A DNA stretch of 64,000 bases from Hafnia alvei (GCF_900095695.1 NZ_FMIQ01000031.1:1-64000); one strand, 5' to 3'; counted from the stretch's first letter, positions 47,751-57,496 are shown. Program-made: numbers and translations. The notes: generated by a model not told the origin, from the letters alone.

Positions 47751-49181
47751 ATGACTGCCACACATTTAGTTTGGTTTCGTAATGATCTACGGATAACGGA
47801 TAACCGCGCGCTGCATGCCGCCTGTCAGGATATTCACGCTAAGGTGATCGCGATTTATATCGCGACGCCTGAGCAGTGGCGGCAGCATGATATGGCACCG
47901 CGTCAGGCGGCATTTATCCAGCAAAATTTACATTGTTTAGATGCTTCACTAGCAGAAAAAAACATCACGCTTTTCTCTCATCAATGCGCAGACTTTGCCC
48001 AGAGCATTGAGTGGCTCAGTGATTTTTGCCAGAAAAACGGCGTCACCGACCTATTTTATAACCGCCAATATGAACTGAACGAGCGACACCGCGACGATCG
48101 AGCCGGTGAGTTACTGCAGGGAAAGTGCACGCTGCACGCCTTTGATGACAGTTTGCTTCTGCCACCCGGCAGCGTGGTGACCGGTAGCGGCGAAATGTAT
48201 AAGGTGTTTACCCCGTTCCGTAAGTCTTTCCTACAGCGGTTAACTCATTCAGATACACGCTGTTTGCCAGCACCAAAACCGAGAGCGGGCAACGCTGAAC
48301 GGTTGCCGATAGTGTCTTTTGATTATCCCTTCGAGCAACCCGACCCGTCACTATTCCCAGCGGGAGAGGACGCTGCGTTACAGCGTTTGCGAAGTTTCTG
48401 CCGCGAACGCGTGCAGGATTATCAACAGCAGCGTGATATCCCCGCCATTAATGGCACGAGTTGCCTGTCGCCTTATCTGGCCATCGGCGTGCTGTCGCCG
48501 CGTCAGTGTTTTAACCGGCTTTTAGCGGAGTGTCCGCAGGCGTTGGAAGACGATCAAAGCGGCGCCTTTGTTTGGTTGAATGAGCTGGTTTGGCGCGAGT
48601 TTTATCGCCACCTGCTGGTGGCTTATCCCAAGCTGTGTCGGCATAAGCCGTTTATTGCGTGGACTGACAATGTGCGCTGGAGCGGTGACGCCGATCATTT
48701 AGCCGCGTGGAAAGCAGGGAAAACCGGTTTTCCGATTGTGGATGCCGCGATGCGGCAATTAAACCAAACCGGGTGGATGCATAATCGACTGCGCATGATT
48801 GTCGCCAGCTTTTTAGTTAAAGATCTGTTGATAAACTGGCGAGCGGGAGAGTGCTATTTTATGTCTCAACTGCTGGACGGAGATTTGGCGGCAAATAACG
48901 GTGGTTGGCAGTGGGCGGCATCTTCGGGAACCGATGCGGCGCCCTATTTTCGTATTTTTAACCCGACCACACAGGGCGAGCGTTTTGACAAAAAGGGCGA
49001 TTTTATTCGTCGTTGGCTGCCGGAGCTTGCGGATGTACCAGACAGTGATATTCATCACCCGCATCAATGGGCGATTAAACAAGGTCGCGTGTTAGACTAC
49101 CCTGAACCTCTGGTGGATCATGCCGTTGCACGTAAGCAAACCCTTCAAGCTTTTGAAGAGGCTAAGCGAGGCGCGGGCTGA
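47751..49181 (+). CDS. phrB: Deoxyribodipyrimidine photolyase PhrB
   Basis: FAD- and folate-containing enzyme that splits cyclobutane pyrimidine dimers using blue light. 476 residues. N-terminal antenna domain LVWFRNDLRITDNRAL; C-terminal FAD domain with WLNELVWREFYRH, TGFPIVDAAMRQL, RMIVASFLVKDLLINWRAGE and DGDLAANNGGWQWAASSGTD. Start ATG 47751 with AAGGAAG upstream. Confidence 0.97.
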   Translation: MTATHLVWFRNDLRITDNRALHAACQDIHAKVIAIYIATPEQWRQHDMAPRQAAFIQQNLHCLDASLAEKNITLFSHQCADFAQSIEWLSDFCQKNGVTDLFYNRQYELNERHRDDRAGELLQGKCTLHAFDDSLLLPPGSVVTGSGEMYKVFTPFRKSFLQRLTHSDTRCLPAPKPRAGNAERLPIVSFDYPFEQPDPSLFPAGEDAALQRLRSFCRERVQDYQQQRDIPAINGTSCLSPYLAIGVLSPRQCFNRLLAECPQALEDDQSGAFVWLNELVWREFYRHLLVAYPKLCRHKPFIAWTDNVRWSGDADHLAAWKAGKTGFPIVDAAMRQLNQTGWMHNRLRMIVASFLVKDLLINWRAGECYFMSQLLDGDLAANNGGWQWAASSGTDAAPYFRIFNPTTQGERFDKKGDFIRRWLPELADVPDSDIHHPHQWAIKQGRVLDYPEPLVDHAVARKQTLQAFEEAKRGAG

Positions 49182-49219
49182 TATTTCCAGCCGCTTTTAC
49201 TGCAAGGAGCACGTAACAA

Positions 49220-50200
49220 ATGCGAAAGACACTCATAGCTGTGGTGCTGGCGGGCTATTCCGCATTTACCTGGGCCAGTTTTGACGTTGTGGCGTTAGGC
49301 ACTCAGGGAGGATTATCGGGAGATAACCTGACTTCCTACCTTATTCGCACCGAGGGGGATGCCCGCTATATTGCGCTTGATGCGGGGAGCACTTTACCCG
49401 GCATTGCGAAAGGCATTGAAAAAGGAAGTTTCCCAGACGTCACGCCAGAAAAAGCCGCACCGCTCACGCCGCAGGGATACATTTTTCGTGAGCAGATTAA
49501 TGCCTATTTCATTAGTCACCCTCATCTGGATCACGTTGCCGGTCTGATTCTGGGTTCGCCAGATGACAAAAAGAAGACTATCTATACCCTCGCCGACAGT
49601 GCGAATACGCTGCATAACCACTATTTCAACTGGAAAAGTTGGCCGAATTTCAGCGATTCAGGCAACGGTGAACGATTAGGCACTTATCGAATTAATTCGC
49701 CGCGCGTCGGACAGACTTTTACATTAGGCGTCACGCCGATGCGCGGGGTGATTTATCCGCTGAGCCACAATGGAACGGCGTCGTCGATGCTGTTGATTAG
49801 CGCGCGCGGAGAGTCTTTTGCCTATTTTGGCGATACCGGCGCTGATGCCGTAGAACGCTCTAAAAATCTGGATGCAATTTGGCGTGTTTTAGGACCGCTT
49901 ATTCAGCAAAAAGCGCTCAAAGGGATGATTATTGAAACCTCCTATGATGACGCGCAGCCTGACAACAAACTGCTTGGACATCTGACGCCGAAATTGCTGC
50001 TTTCAGAGCTGGCTCAGCTTGAGAAATACAGCGGCGGCGCAGGTTCGTTGAAAGATTTACCGATTGTGATTAGCCATATTAAACCCACGCTGGTGGCGGG
50101 GAAGGATCCGCAAGCGCTGATTCAGCAACAGCTGAGCGCAGGGAATTCATTGGGCGTGAAGTTTATGTTTATGCAACAGGGCGACAAAGCCGTTTTCTAA
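49220..50200 (+). CDS. Secreted class II cyclic-nucleotide phosphodiesterase
   Basis: A 326-residue metallo-beta-lactamase-fold protein of the PDE class II family (yeast PDE1, Vibrio CpdP), which hydrolyses cAMP or cGMP. An N-terminal signal peptide (MRKTLIAVVLAGYSAFTWA, cleavage near residue 19) indicates the periplasm, as for CpdP. Metal motif SHPHLDHVAGL, plus LSHNG, FGDTGAD, IIETSYDD and ISHIKPT complete the site. It sits between phrB and ybgI, where E. coli K-12 has other genes, so it is accessory. AAGGAG lies 11 bases before the ATG. Confidence 0.85.
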   Translation: MRKTLIAVVLAGYSAFTWASFDVVALGTQGGLSGDNLTSYLIRTEGDARYIALDAGSTLPGIAKGIEKGSFPDVTPEKAAPLTPQGYIFREQINAYFISHPHLDHVAGLILGSPDDKKKTIYTLADSANTLHNHYFNWKSWPNFSDSGNGERLGTYRINSPRVGQTFTLGVTPMRGVIYPLSHNGTASSMLLISARGESFAYFGDTGADAVERSKNLDAIWRVLGPLIQQKALKGMIIETSYDDAQPDNKLLGHLTPKLLLSELAQLEKYSGGAGSLKDLPIVISHIKPTLVAGKDPQALIQQQLSAGNSLGVKFMFMQQGDKAVF

Positions 50201-50231
50201 TGATTAATCCAAATTTTTGTGACTAGACACT

Positions 50232-50975
50232 ATGAATAATATTGAACTGGAAAAACTGCTCGATCAGCAACTTAGCGTTAACGATTTCCGTGACTATGCA
50301 CCCAATGGTTTGCAGGTTGAAGGGCGACAGGAAATTAAGAAAGTTATTACCGGTGTGACTGCCTGTCAGGCCCTGCTCGACGCCGCCGTGGCGGAGCAGG
50401 CCGATGCTATTTTGGTGCACCACGGTTATTTCTGGAAAAACGATGCGCCTACCGTGCGCGGTATGCGTCGACGTCGTTTGAAAACGCTGCTGATTAATGA
50501 CATTAACCTGTATGGCTATCATCTGCCGCTGGATGCCCATCCGGTGCTGGGCAACAATGCGCAGCTGGCACGCGTGATGAAAATCAAGCCATTAGGGATG
50601 ATCGACCCTTTACTGCCTTACGGTGAGTTTGAGCAACCGATGAGCGCGGGTGAGGTGATTGGTCGCTTAGAGCGTAAGCTACAGCATGCCGTGTTACACA
50701 GCGGAGACAATGCGCCACAGGAGATCCGTCGAGTTGCGTGGTGTACCGGCGGTGGCCAGAGCTATATTGAACAGGCCGCTGAGTTTGGCGTTGACGCGTT
50801 TATTAGCGGTGAGGTTTCAGAGAAAACTATTCATATCGCCCGTGAGATGGGGCTGCATTTCTTTGCGGCGGGTCATCATGCGACAGAACGTGGTGGCATT
50901 CGTGCGTTAGGCGAGTGGTTAGCGGCGGAACATGGATTAGACGTGAAGTTTATTGATATCCCTAATCCAGCGTAA
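50232..50975 (+). CDS. ybgI: NIF3-family metal-binding protein YbgI
   Basis: A 247-residue dinuclear-metal protein of the NIF3/GTP cyclohydrolase I type 2 family, same length as E. coli YbgI. Ligands in HHGYFWK, DAHP and HHATERGG are present, as is GGGQSYIEQA. E. coli YbgI is linked to radiation resistance and its biochemical role is unsettled. Upstream of pxpBCA in E. coli; here yjdM and the xap cluster are between. Confidence 0.94.
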   Translation: MNNIELEKLLDQQLSVNDFRDYAPNGLQVEGRQEIKKVITGVTACQALLDAAVAEQADAILVHHGYFWKNDAPTVRGMRRRRLKTLLINDINLYGYHLPLDAHPVLGNNAQLARVMKIKPLGMIDPLLPYGEFEQPMSAGEVIGRLERKLQHAVLHSGDNAPQEIRRVAWCTGGGQSYIEQAAEFGVDAFISGEVSEKTIHIAREMGLHFFAAGHHATERGGIRALGEWLAAEHGLDVKFIDIPNPA

Positions 50976-51000
50976 AAGCGTTATGCAGTAATGAGAAACA

Positions 51001-51037
51001 CTCCGTTGCTATCGGTATTTGTCTGATAACAACGGAG
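51001..51037. terminator. Hairpin between ybgI and yjdM
   Basis: CTCCGTTGCTATC/GATAACAACGGAG with one mismatch and an 11-base loop, between two convergent genes. No strong T-tract on either side, so a bidirectional role is a guess. Confidence 0.5.
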
Positions 51038-51046
51038 GTAAAAATA

Positions 51047-51382
51047 TTAGCTCTTTTTCACAAACTCAGATTTCAGCTTCATTTGGCCGAAACCGTCGAT
51101 TTTACAATCGATGTTGTGGTCGCCTTCAACCAGACGAATTCCCTTCACTTTAGTGCCGATCTTCAGCATAGACGAGCTGCCTTTCACCTTCAGATCTTTG
51201 ATCACGGTGACGGAATCGCCGTCAACCAGCAGATTGCCGTTGGCGTCTTTCACCACCAGTTCATCGCTTTCTTCTGCCGGTGCGCTGTCATTCCATTCGT
51301 AGGCGCATTCAGGACAGATGTACATATCGTTGTCCTGATAGGTGTATTCAGAGTTGCACTTCGGGCAGTTTGGTAATTGCAT
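51047..51382 (-). CDS. yjdM: Zinc-ribbon protein YjdM (PhnA-like)
   Basis: A 111-residue protein of the YjdM/PhnA family. A zinc ribbon CPKC...CPEC is at residues 6-27 ([23 protein letters not shown]), and the C-terminal SH3-like domain has [25 protein letters not shown]. Despite the name, the E. coli protein is not the phosphonoacetate hydrolase. In E. coli it is next to the phn genes, not here, so the position is different. Function not known. Confidence 0.9.
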   Translation of the reverse strand: MQLPNCPKCNSEYTYQDNDMYICPECAYEWNDSAPAEESDELVVKDANGNLLVDGDSVTVIKDLKVKGSSSMLKIGTKVKGIRLVEGDHNIDCKIDGFGQMKLKSEFVKKS

Positions 51383-51622
51383 GCTAAGGTCGCCTTTAAC
51401 AGAAAATAAAAAAATGCAGCGCTGCTATTGTGATGATTGATACCCACGGTCTTGGCGTCGTCTCAAGTTGGTAGGGCATCTAGCAGAGATTCCGCAGGGC
51501 GGATCTGCAAAGCGCGCGATCATACAACTTTTGACCAATGTCGAAAATGATTTATGTTAAAAAGATCGCAATTAGAGTGTTTCTTATAACCTAAATAGAG
51601 CATGGAGTCTATTTTCTCGCCG

Positions 51623-52558
51623 TTAGGCTGCAATGTGCCCCAGCGCCTGCAGAAATGCGTGCGCAATCGGTGATTGGAGTTCGCGATGGTAGAGCGCATA
51701 GAGATCGGCGGGGATCGGCTGTTTTAGGGGAACAAACGTCACGCCTGGCCAGTGAATAAGCGAGCAGGTTTCCGGTAATAACGCGATGCCCAAGCCTGCG
51801 CTGACCAGCGCCAACACCGTTTGTGGCTCCATGGCCTGTTGGGCTATGAGTGGATAAAAACCGGTCTGCACGCAGTAATCATAGAGCTGCTGGGCAAAAT
51901 CGCTGTGGCTGAACGAGAGCGAGATAAATGGGCGTTCGGCAAGCTGCATAAGGTCGAGGCTTGAGAACTGGCATAAAGGATCGTGATCGAGCAATGCAAC
52001 CATGACAGATTCGCGAGCAATATGCTGGTAGCAGATATTGGGCGTGGACTCTACGGCCACATTTCGGTTGATGCCAATATCGATGGTGTGCTGCATGATC
52101 TGTTCAATTTGGCGCTGCTGCGGCAGCTCATGCAACGTCCACGTAGCGTGGGGGTAATCAGCGCGAAATGATTTTAGCGCGGGTAACAGCGCCCCCCACA
52201 GCGCGGTGCCGATGATGCCGATATTCAAGTGTTGGTTTTCATTGCGTCCGATCTGACGCACATAATTCAATGAGGTTTCGGTCGCATTCAAAATGCGATC
52301 GACCTCGGTTTTGAGCACGCCTCCGGCGTGGGTTAACGCCACTTTTCGGCTGTTACGTTCGAGCAGCTTAACCTCAAGTATATCTTCTAGCTCTTTAATC
52401 TGCGTGCTGAGCGGCGGCTGGGAAATATTCAGCAGTGCCGCAGCGCGGCCAAAGTGCAGTTCATCAGCCAACACCTGAAAATAACGCAGCATGCGTAGAC
52501 TGATACGGCCGTTGCTGTGTACGTGAGTGGTGAGTTGAGCGATAGGCGTGGTTGGCAT
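51623..52558 (-). CDS. xapR: LysR-type regulator, XapR-like
   Basis: A LysR-family activator of about 311 residues; start ATG 52558 (MPTTPIAQLTTH). The N-terminal helix-turn-helix LHFGRAAALLNISQPPLSTQI is followed by a co-inducer domain. The C-terminal stretch EPQTVLALVSAGLGIALLPE and WPGVTFVPLKQPIPADLY closely follows XapR, the xanthosine-responsive activator of xapAB in E. coli. Same direction as the transporter and xapA, downstream of both. Confidence 0.72.
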   Translation of the reverse strand: MPTTPIAQLTTHVHSNGRISLRMLRYFQVLADELHFGRAAALLNISQPPLSTQIKELEDILEVKLLERNSRKVALTHAGGVLKTEVDRILNATETSLNYVRQIGRNENQHLNIGIIGTALWGALLPALKSFRADYPHATWTLHELPQQRQIEQIMQHTIDIGINRNVAVESTPNICYQHIARESVMVALLDHDPLCQFSSLDLMQLAERPFISLSFSHSDFAQQLYDYCVQTGFYPLIAQQAMEPQTVLALVSAGLGIALLPETCSLIHWPGVTFVPLKQPIPADLYALYHRELQSPIAHAFLQALGHIAA

Positions 52559-52636
52559 GAGGCACCTGAATGAAAAAAGGCAGTACTGCATGATGCAGAC
52601 CGCCTTGGAGGGAGTCAAATAATCAGAAAAATATCG

Positions 52637-53851
52637 CTAGGCCGAGGCTTGGGTTGCTTTGGCATGAGAGATTTTTTCAGCACGGCTGAGTGCGATGGCG
52701 GCCAATAACGCAATCAGCAATAAGCCATACGAAATTGCCGCGGTTCCCAATGCCCAATGCAGCCCGTAGTAGGAGTTCATCAGCGATGACACGGTTGCAA
52801 ACAGCAATGTACCCACGGTGCCACAGGTGAGTAGGGCAGAGATAAGGGTTGGCGGGCTGTGGCGCACCTGAAGTGAACCATAGCTCATCAATCCAGAGAA
52901 TAATCCGGAGTTGAAGAAGCCAAATACGCCGCAGGCGACCATGATGAGCTGGGTATTTGTGCTGGTGGTGATCACTAGAATGGAGGCCATTCCGATCAGC
53001 GCGCAAGCTAACAGGAAGGTGCGTAGCTTCATTAATTTGACAGTGAATTGGTTAACGAACAGACCCGTGGCTTTCGCCCACCAGTAGCATGCCGTGAACA
53101 GCGCAGCGTTTTCCGGCGTGATGTGGAAGCGATCTTGCAGATAGGTTGGTGTCCACATGGTGAAAATAGGTTCAGCCAATAAGAAAGCGAACAGCGCAAA
53201 GCAGAGCAGATAAATAGCGGCTCCCCATGGTTCTGCCGTGGTTTGGACGGCGTGCGTTGAGGTTTCAGCCGGTGCTTCGGTGGTTGGAAAGCGGCTACGC
53301 AAGGTGATGGACAACATTAAAGCACCGATTGCGCCCATAATCGCGTACATGGCTAACCAGTTTGCACCGAGTTTAAACATCCAAGCGAGCACGACCGAGA
53401 GCGTTGCCCCCGCTAAACTGAAGAAAAAGTCGGTAAAAATTAGGCTGGAAGAGCGTTTTTTCTCTTCAGGATTGATGCGAACCACCAAATAACTGCCGAT
53501 GGTCATAAATACGCCCCCGCAGGCGCCAATCAAGGTCACGGCGACGCTGAAGACGGTGAGCGTGGGGCTAAGAAACAGTACGATGCTGACGATCACGGTG
53601 ACGGCGGAGGCGATCACCAATGGCTTTTGCAGACCCCATTTTTTCATCAAGAGTCCGCCGAGCATGATCGGTAGGAACATCCCCAGATTCATCAGCGTAA
53701 ATACCTGACCGATGAAGCTGTAGTCTTTGTGAAATGCGTCGCACAGCGGGCCGAGAACGATACCCAAGGTAGAAACCAGTGCGCCCACAAAATAGTAACT
53801 GAGGTAGGAAATCGCGTTCATATTCACGCGAGAGAAAGATGACTCTGTCAT
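52637..53851 (-). CDS. MFS transporter, TsgA-like (putative nucleoside importer)
   Basis: A 404-residue major-facilitator protein with twelve expected membrane segments. The N-terminus ISYLSYYFVGALVSTLGIVLG, LLFTD-type SLIFTDFFFSLAG and the C-terminal SYGSLQVRHSPPTLISALLTCGTVGTLL resemble TsgA. It sits between xapA and xapR, the place of the nucleoside transporter XapB in E. coli, though XapB belongs to a different (NHS) family. Xanthosine or purine nucleoside uptake is inferred from context only. Confidence 0.72.
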   Translation of the reverse strand: MTESSFSRVNMNAISYLSYYFVGALVSTLGIVLGPLCDAFHKDYSFIGQVFTLMNLGMFLPIMLGGLLMKKWGLQKPLVIASAVTVIVSIVLFLSPTLTVFSVAVTLIGACGGVFMTIGSYLVVRINPEEKKRSSSLIFTDFFFSLAGATLSVVLAWMFKLGANWLAMYAIMGAIGALMLSITLRSRFPTTEAPAETSTHAVQTTAEPWGAAIYLLCFALFAFLLAEPIFTMWTPTYLQDRFHITPENAALFTACYWWAKATGLFVNQFTVKLMKLRTFLLACALIGMASILVITTSTNTQLIMVACGVFGFFNSGLFSGLMSYGSLQVRHSPPTLISALLTCGTVGTLLFATVSSLMNSYYGLHWALGTAAISYGLLLIALLAAIALSRAEKISHAKATQASA

Positions 53852-53880
53852 AGCGAAACTCCAAGCCGGAGAATGAATAA

Positions 53881-54041
53881 GGCGGGCTTATGCTGTAATA
53901 CTTCCGCTGAAGTTCGATTTTAGGGGGAATCGTAGGGATGGGGTCGTAGCAGCTTTAGCTGCCAGAGCGCCCCACCCTGCGGTAGCCCCCGTGCATCTCG
54001 ATCAATTAAACGTTCGCATTACGCTTATGCTGCCCGCTATT
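53881..54041 (+). repeat. Dispersed palindromic repeat, copy C
   Basis: Between the transporter and xapA. Core: GGGGG/CCCCC (53923-53927 with 53986-53990), CGTAGGG/CCCTGCG (53931-53937 with 53975-53981), GGGG/CCCC, GCAGC-TTTA-GCTGC (53949-53962), right end CGTGCATCTCGAT. Outer arms GCGGGC and GCCCGC with GTAAT/ATTAC. The stems differ from copies A and B but stay paired. Confidence 0.88.
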
Positions 54042-54049
54042 GGCCTAAA

Positions 54050-54886
54050 TTACTGCGCATAGCCCGCAACAAATGTACCGATCAGGCGGACAAAGTCGTC
54101 GGTTACCATGGCAGCGCATTTCAGCGTTTGTTCGTGAGAAAGCTCGACGTCGCTCAGGCCTTCAGCCATGTTGGTGATGGCTGAAACCGCCAGCACTTTC
54201 AGGCCGCAGTGGCGAGCCGCAATCACTTCAGGCACCACAGACATCCCCACCACGTCGCCGCCGATCATTTGCATCATGCGGATTTCAGCGGCGGTTTCGA
54301 AGTTAGGCCCCGGATAGGAAACGAATATCCCTTCGTGCAGTTTTAGCGACAAAGATTCGGCGGTTTGATGCAGGCGGCTACGCAGGTCGGCGTCATAGGC
54401 GTTGGCGAGGCTGAAGAAACGCGGGCCAAAACGTTCATCATTAGGGCCAACCAGCGGCGTTGAAGGCATGGTGTTAATGTGATCGTTAAGTGCCACCAAG
54501 CTCCCAGCGGGAATACCGGTATTCAGAGAGCCAGCCGCGTTGGTACAAAATAGGAACTCACAGCCCAAAAGTTTGAAGGTGCGTACCGCTGGGGTCATGA
54601 TCCCCATGCCTTTGCCTTCATAGAAATGTCCGCGCCCTTTCATACAGACAACGTCTACGCCGTTGATCGAACCTAACACTAACTCTCCGGCATGGCCGAC
54701 GACGGTACTGACGGGAAAACCGGGCAGATCCTGATAGGAAATAGCGACTTTGTTATCAAGCTGGTCGGCAAATACACCTAAACCGGAGCCGAGAATGAGC
54801 GCAATGCGTGGTTTGAATCCGGGCTTAGCCGCGCGGATGATATCTGCGGCATGAAAAGGGAAGTTATCACAATGTGAGAAAGACAT
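54050..54886 (-). CDS. xapA: Purine nucleoside phosphorylase XapA
   Basis: Trimeric PNP that phosphorolyses xanthosine, inosine and guanosine. 278 residues from ATG 54886 (MSFSHCDNFPF; CTGGAG upstream). PRIALILGSGLG, HAGELVLGSINGVDVVCMKGRGHFYEG, FCTNAAGSLN, YPGPNFETAAEIRMM and VGMSVVPEVIAARH are the substrate blocks, very close to E. coli XapA. First gene of a xapA-transporter-xapR unit, with repeat C between it and the transporter. Confidence 0.94.
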   Translation of the reverse strand: MSFSHCDNFPFHAADIIRAAKPGFKPRIALILGSGLGVFADQLDNKVAISYQDLPGFPVSTVVGHAGELVLGSINGVDVVCMKGRGHFYEGKGMGIMTPAVRTFKLLGCEFLFCTNAAGSLNTGIPAGSLVALNDHINTMPSTPLVGPNDERFGPRFFSLANAYDADLRSRLHQTAESLSLKLHEGIFVSYPGPNFETAAEIRMMQMIGGDVVGMSVVPEVIAARHCGLKVLAVSAITNMAEGLSDVELSHEQTLKCAAMVTDDFVRLIGTFVAGYAQ

Positions 54887-55189
54887 AGTCGACTCCAGAA
54901 AAGGGAAGGTATGTCCGCATTGTGTGTATGGCTTCGATTGGCAATCCAATATTAAAAATGCTTTGATTGATATGAAAATCGAATTGATAGCGCGCTTGGG
55001 CAATTTATATTTCAGATTCAGCGCATTGTGAAAGCGACGAGGAAGAGGTACTCGCGGATGGGTGCTAACTCAAATTGCCATTCTGTGATCGGAATCTCAC
55101 TGGTGGATTCATTGACGGCGGTGTTGTCTTTGCGCATAAGTTAACGTAGTGATTGATTATTTGTGGGTGAAATCCATAGGGAGGCGGTC

Positions 55190-55846
55190 TTGCAAAAAGC
55201 ACGATGTTATCTGTTAGGTGAACGCGCGGCGGTGTTAGAACTTGAGCCCCCTTTGTCTTTAGAGAGTCAAAAGCGTATTTGGTCGTTAACCACGCGCCTG
55301 CGCGAGTATCCGAACGTAGCGGAAGTGATTCCCGGTATGAACAACATTACTCTGCTGCTATCGGTACCGAAGGCCGATCCGGTTGAAGCGCTGGAAAAAC
55401 TACAGCAGTGGTGGGAAGAGAGCGAGTCTGCCCAGCCAGAAGTGAGCCACATTGATATCCCCGTGATCTATGGCGGAGCAGAAGGACCCGATCTAGAAGA
55501 AGTGGCTCGATTGCATAATCTGACCGCACGTCAGACCGTCGAGCTGCACAGCAGCGCCGAATATGTGGTCTATTTCCTCGGTTTTCAGCCGGGCTTCGGT
55601 TATTTGGGCGGTTTGCCTGAGGCGTTGCATACGCCACGACGCGCGGTTCCCAGAGTGAAAGTGCCGCAGGGCTCGGTGGGTATCGGCGGCAGCCATACCG
55701 GTGTTTATCCGCTAGCATCTCCCGGTGGTTGGCAGATTATTGGCAATACGCCGCTGGCGTTATTTGATCCTCAGGCTTCGTCATCAACCTTGCTACGTCC
55801 CGGTGATAGCGTGCGCTTTGTACCGCAGAAGGAGGGAGTATGTTGA
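55190..55846 (+). CDS. pxpB: 5-oxoprolinase subunit PxpB
   Basis: One of three subunits of prokaryotic 5-oxoprolinase, which opens 5-oxoproline to glutamate with ATP. 218 residues from the TTG at 55190 (AGGGAGG upstream), the same length as E. coli YbgJ; a GTG at 55163 is an alternative start. KipI-type domain: [54 protein letters not shown]. First gene of pxpBCA, overlapping pxpC. Confidence 0.94.
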   Translation: MQKARCYLLGERAAVLELEPPLSLESQKRIWSLTTRLREYPNVAEVIPGMNNITLLLSVPKADPVEALEKLQQWWEESESAQPEVSHIDIPVIYGGAEGPDLEEVARLHNLTARQTVELHSSAEYVVYFLGFQPGFGYLGGLPEALHTPRRAVPRVKVPQGSVGIGGSHTGVYPLASPGGWQIIGNTPLALFDPQASSSTLLRPGDSVRFVPQKEGVC

Positions 55847-56769
55847 AAATTATTCGTGCGGGTTTGCAAACGACGGTACAGGATCAGGGGCGTCATGGCT
55901 TTCGTGGTCAGGGCGTGGGTTTAGGCGGTGCTTTGGACGCGCCCGCGCTGTACGCCGCGAATATCTTGGTAGGAAATAAAGGCACTGACGCAGGGCTTGA
56001 GATCACCCTCGGTGAATGTACGGTGGAGTTTACCCGCGATGGCTGGATGGCATTAACCGGCGCGGGGTGCGATGCCTATCTGGATAAGCAGCGTATCTGG
56101 ACCGGCTGGAATTATCCGGTTCGTGCGGGACAACGTTTGATGTTACACCGCCCTAAGCGCGGCATGCGTAGCTATCTTGCCGTCAGCGGAGGGATTGATG
56201 TGCCCGAAGTATTGGGATCGCGAAGCACCGATCTCACCGGCGGCTTTGGCGGATTGGAAGGGCGTAAATTAAAGGATGGCGATAGCTTACCTTTAGCCGA
56301 TGTGCGCTTTGTGCCGAAAAAATCCCAAGGTATTAAGCAACTACTTTTCAACAACTATATCCGTGTGTTGCCGGGGCCAGAGTTTCAGGAATTTAGCCCG
56401 CAGGAACAGGACTTTTTCTGGCGTACACCGTGGCATCTCAGCCCGCAAAGTAATCGTATGGGCTATCGCTTAACCGGACATTCGTTGAAACGCGAGAGTT
56501 CACGCGAGATGTTTGCACATGGTCTATTGCCCGGCGTTATTCAGGTGCCTCACGGCGGTCAGCCGATTGTGCTGATGGCTGATGCGCAAACCACCGGCGG
56601 ATATCCGCGTATTGCCTGTGTGATCGAAGCCGATCTCTATCATTTGGCACAGATCCGCCTCGGTGAGCCGATTCACTTTATTCGTTGCACGCTGGCACAA
56701 GCCCAGCAGGCGTATAAAGAACAGAGAATTTATCTGCGCCAGCTGGAGCGAGGGATTCAGGGTGATTGA
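55840..56769 (+). CDS. pxpC: 5-oxoprolinase subunit PxpC
   Basis: A 309-residue subunit (KipA family) of 5-oxoprolinase. [48 protein letters not shown] and SNRMGYRL blocks match E. coli YbgK. The start overlaps pxpB by 7 bases and its stop overlaps the pxpA GTG by 8 bases, so translation is coupled. Confidence 0.94.
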   Translation: MLKIIRAGLQTTVQDQGRHGFRGQGVGLGGALDAPALYAANILVGNKGTDAGLEITLGECTVEFTRDGWMALTGAGCDAYLDKQRIWTGWNYPVRAGQRLMLHRPKRGMRSYLAVSGGIDVPEVLGSRSTDLTGGFGGLEGRKLKDGDSLPLADVRFVPKKSQGIKQLLFNNYIRVLPGPEFQEFSPQEQDFFWRTPWHLSPQSNRMGYRLTGHSLKRESSREMFAHGLLPGVIQVPHGGQPIVLMADAQTTGGYPRIACVIEADLYHLAQIRLGEPIHFIRCTLAQAQQAYKEQRIYLRQLERGIQGD

Positions 56770-57496
56770 TCTCAATGCGGATTTAGGCGAAGGCGGGGCG
56801 AACGACTATGCGCTGCTAAAGCTGGTCAGCTCAGCCAATATCGCCTGCGGATATCACGCCGGTGATGATGCAACCATGCGACAGTCGGTTATTTGGGCCA
56901 AGGAGTTGGGCGTCGCTATCGGCGCACACCCTAGCTTTGCTGACCGAGAGAATTTTGGCCGCAGCCGTCAAAACCTGCCACCGGATGAGGTTTATCAGTT
57001 GGTTACTGAACAGCTTCATGCGCTCAATCGGCATTGTTTGGCGCTGGGTGCAACCCTGCGGCACGTGAAACCCCATGGCATGCTCTACAACCAAGCTGCG
57101 GTTGACCCCGCGCTGGCGCATGCCATTGCGCGTGCCGTGCTGGATTTTAACCCCGCCCTGCGTTTGGTTGGTCTGGCGGGAAGCGCACTGATAAGTGAGG
57201 GGCGGGCATTAGGTTTAACCACATGGCAGGAAGTTTTTGCCGATCGCAACTATCAGGCTGATGGTTCTTTAGTTGCGCGTAGTGAACCTAATGCGTTAAT
57301 CACTGATGACCAACAGGCACTGCGACACACCCTGATGATGGTACAACATCATCAGGTGGTTACCCCTCAGGGCGATATTGTGCCTGTTCAGGCTGATACC
57401 GTATGTTTGCACGGCGACAATGCGCATGCGTTGGATTTCGCACGTTTGTTACGCGCCCATTTTTCACAGCAAGGGATTAAGGTCAGCGCCGAGTGA
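56762..57496 (+). CDS. pxpA: 5-oxoprolinase subunit PxpA
   Basis: LamB/YcsF-family subunit that binds 5-oxoproline. 244 residues from the GTG at 56762, equal to E. coli Ybg[71 protein letters not shown] and DTVCLHGDN are the family blocks. A longer frame upstream overlaps pxpC and is not used. Confidence 0.95.
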   Translation: MIDLNADLGEGGANDYALLKLVSSANIACGYHAGDDATMRQSVIWAKELGVAIGAHPSFADRENFGRSRQNLPPDEVYQLVTEQLHALNRHCLALGATLRHVKPHGMLYNQAAVDPALAHAIARAVLDFNPALRLVGLAGSALISEGRALGLTTWQEVFADRNYQADGSLVARSEPNALITDDQQALRHTLMMVQHHQVVTPQGDIVPVQADTVCLHGDNAHALDFARLLRAHFSQQGIKVSAE

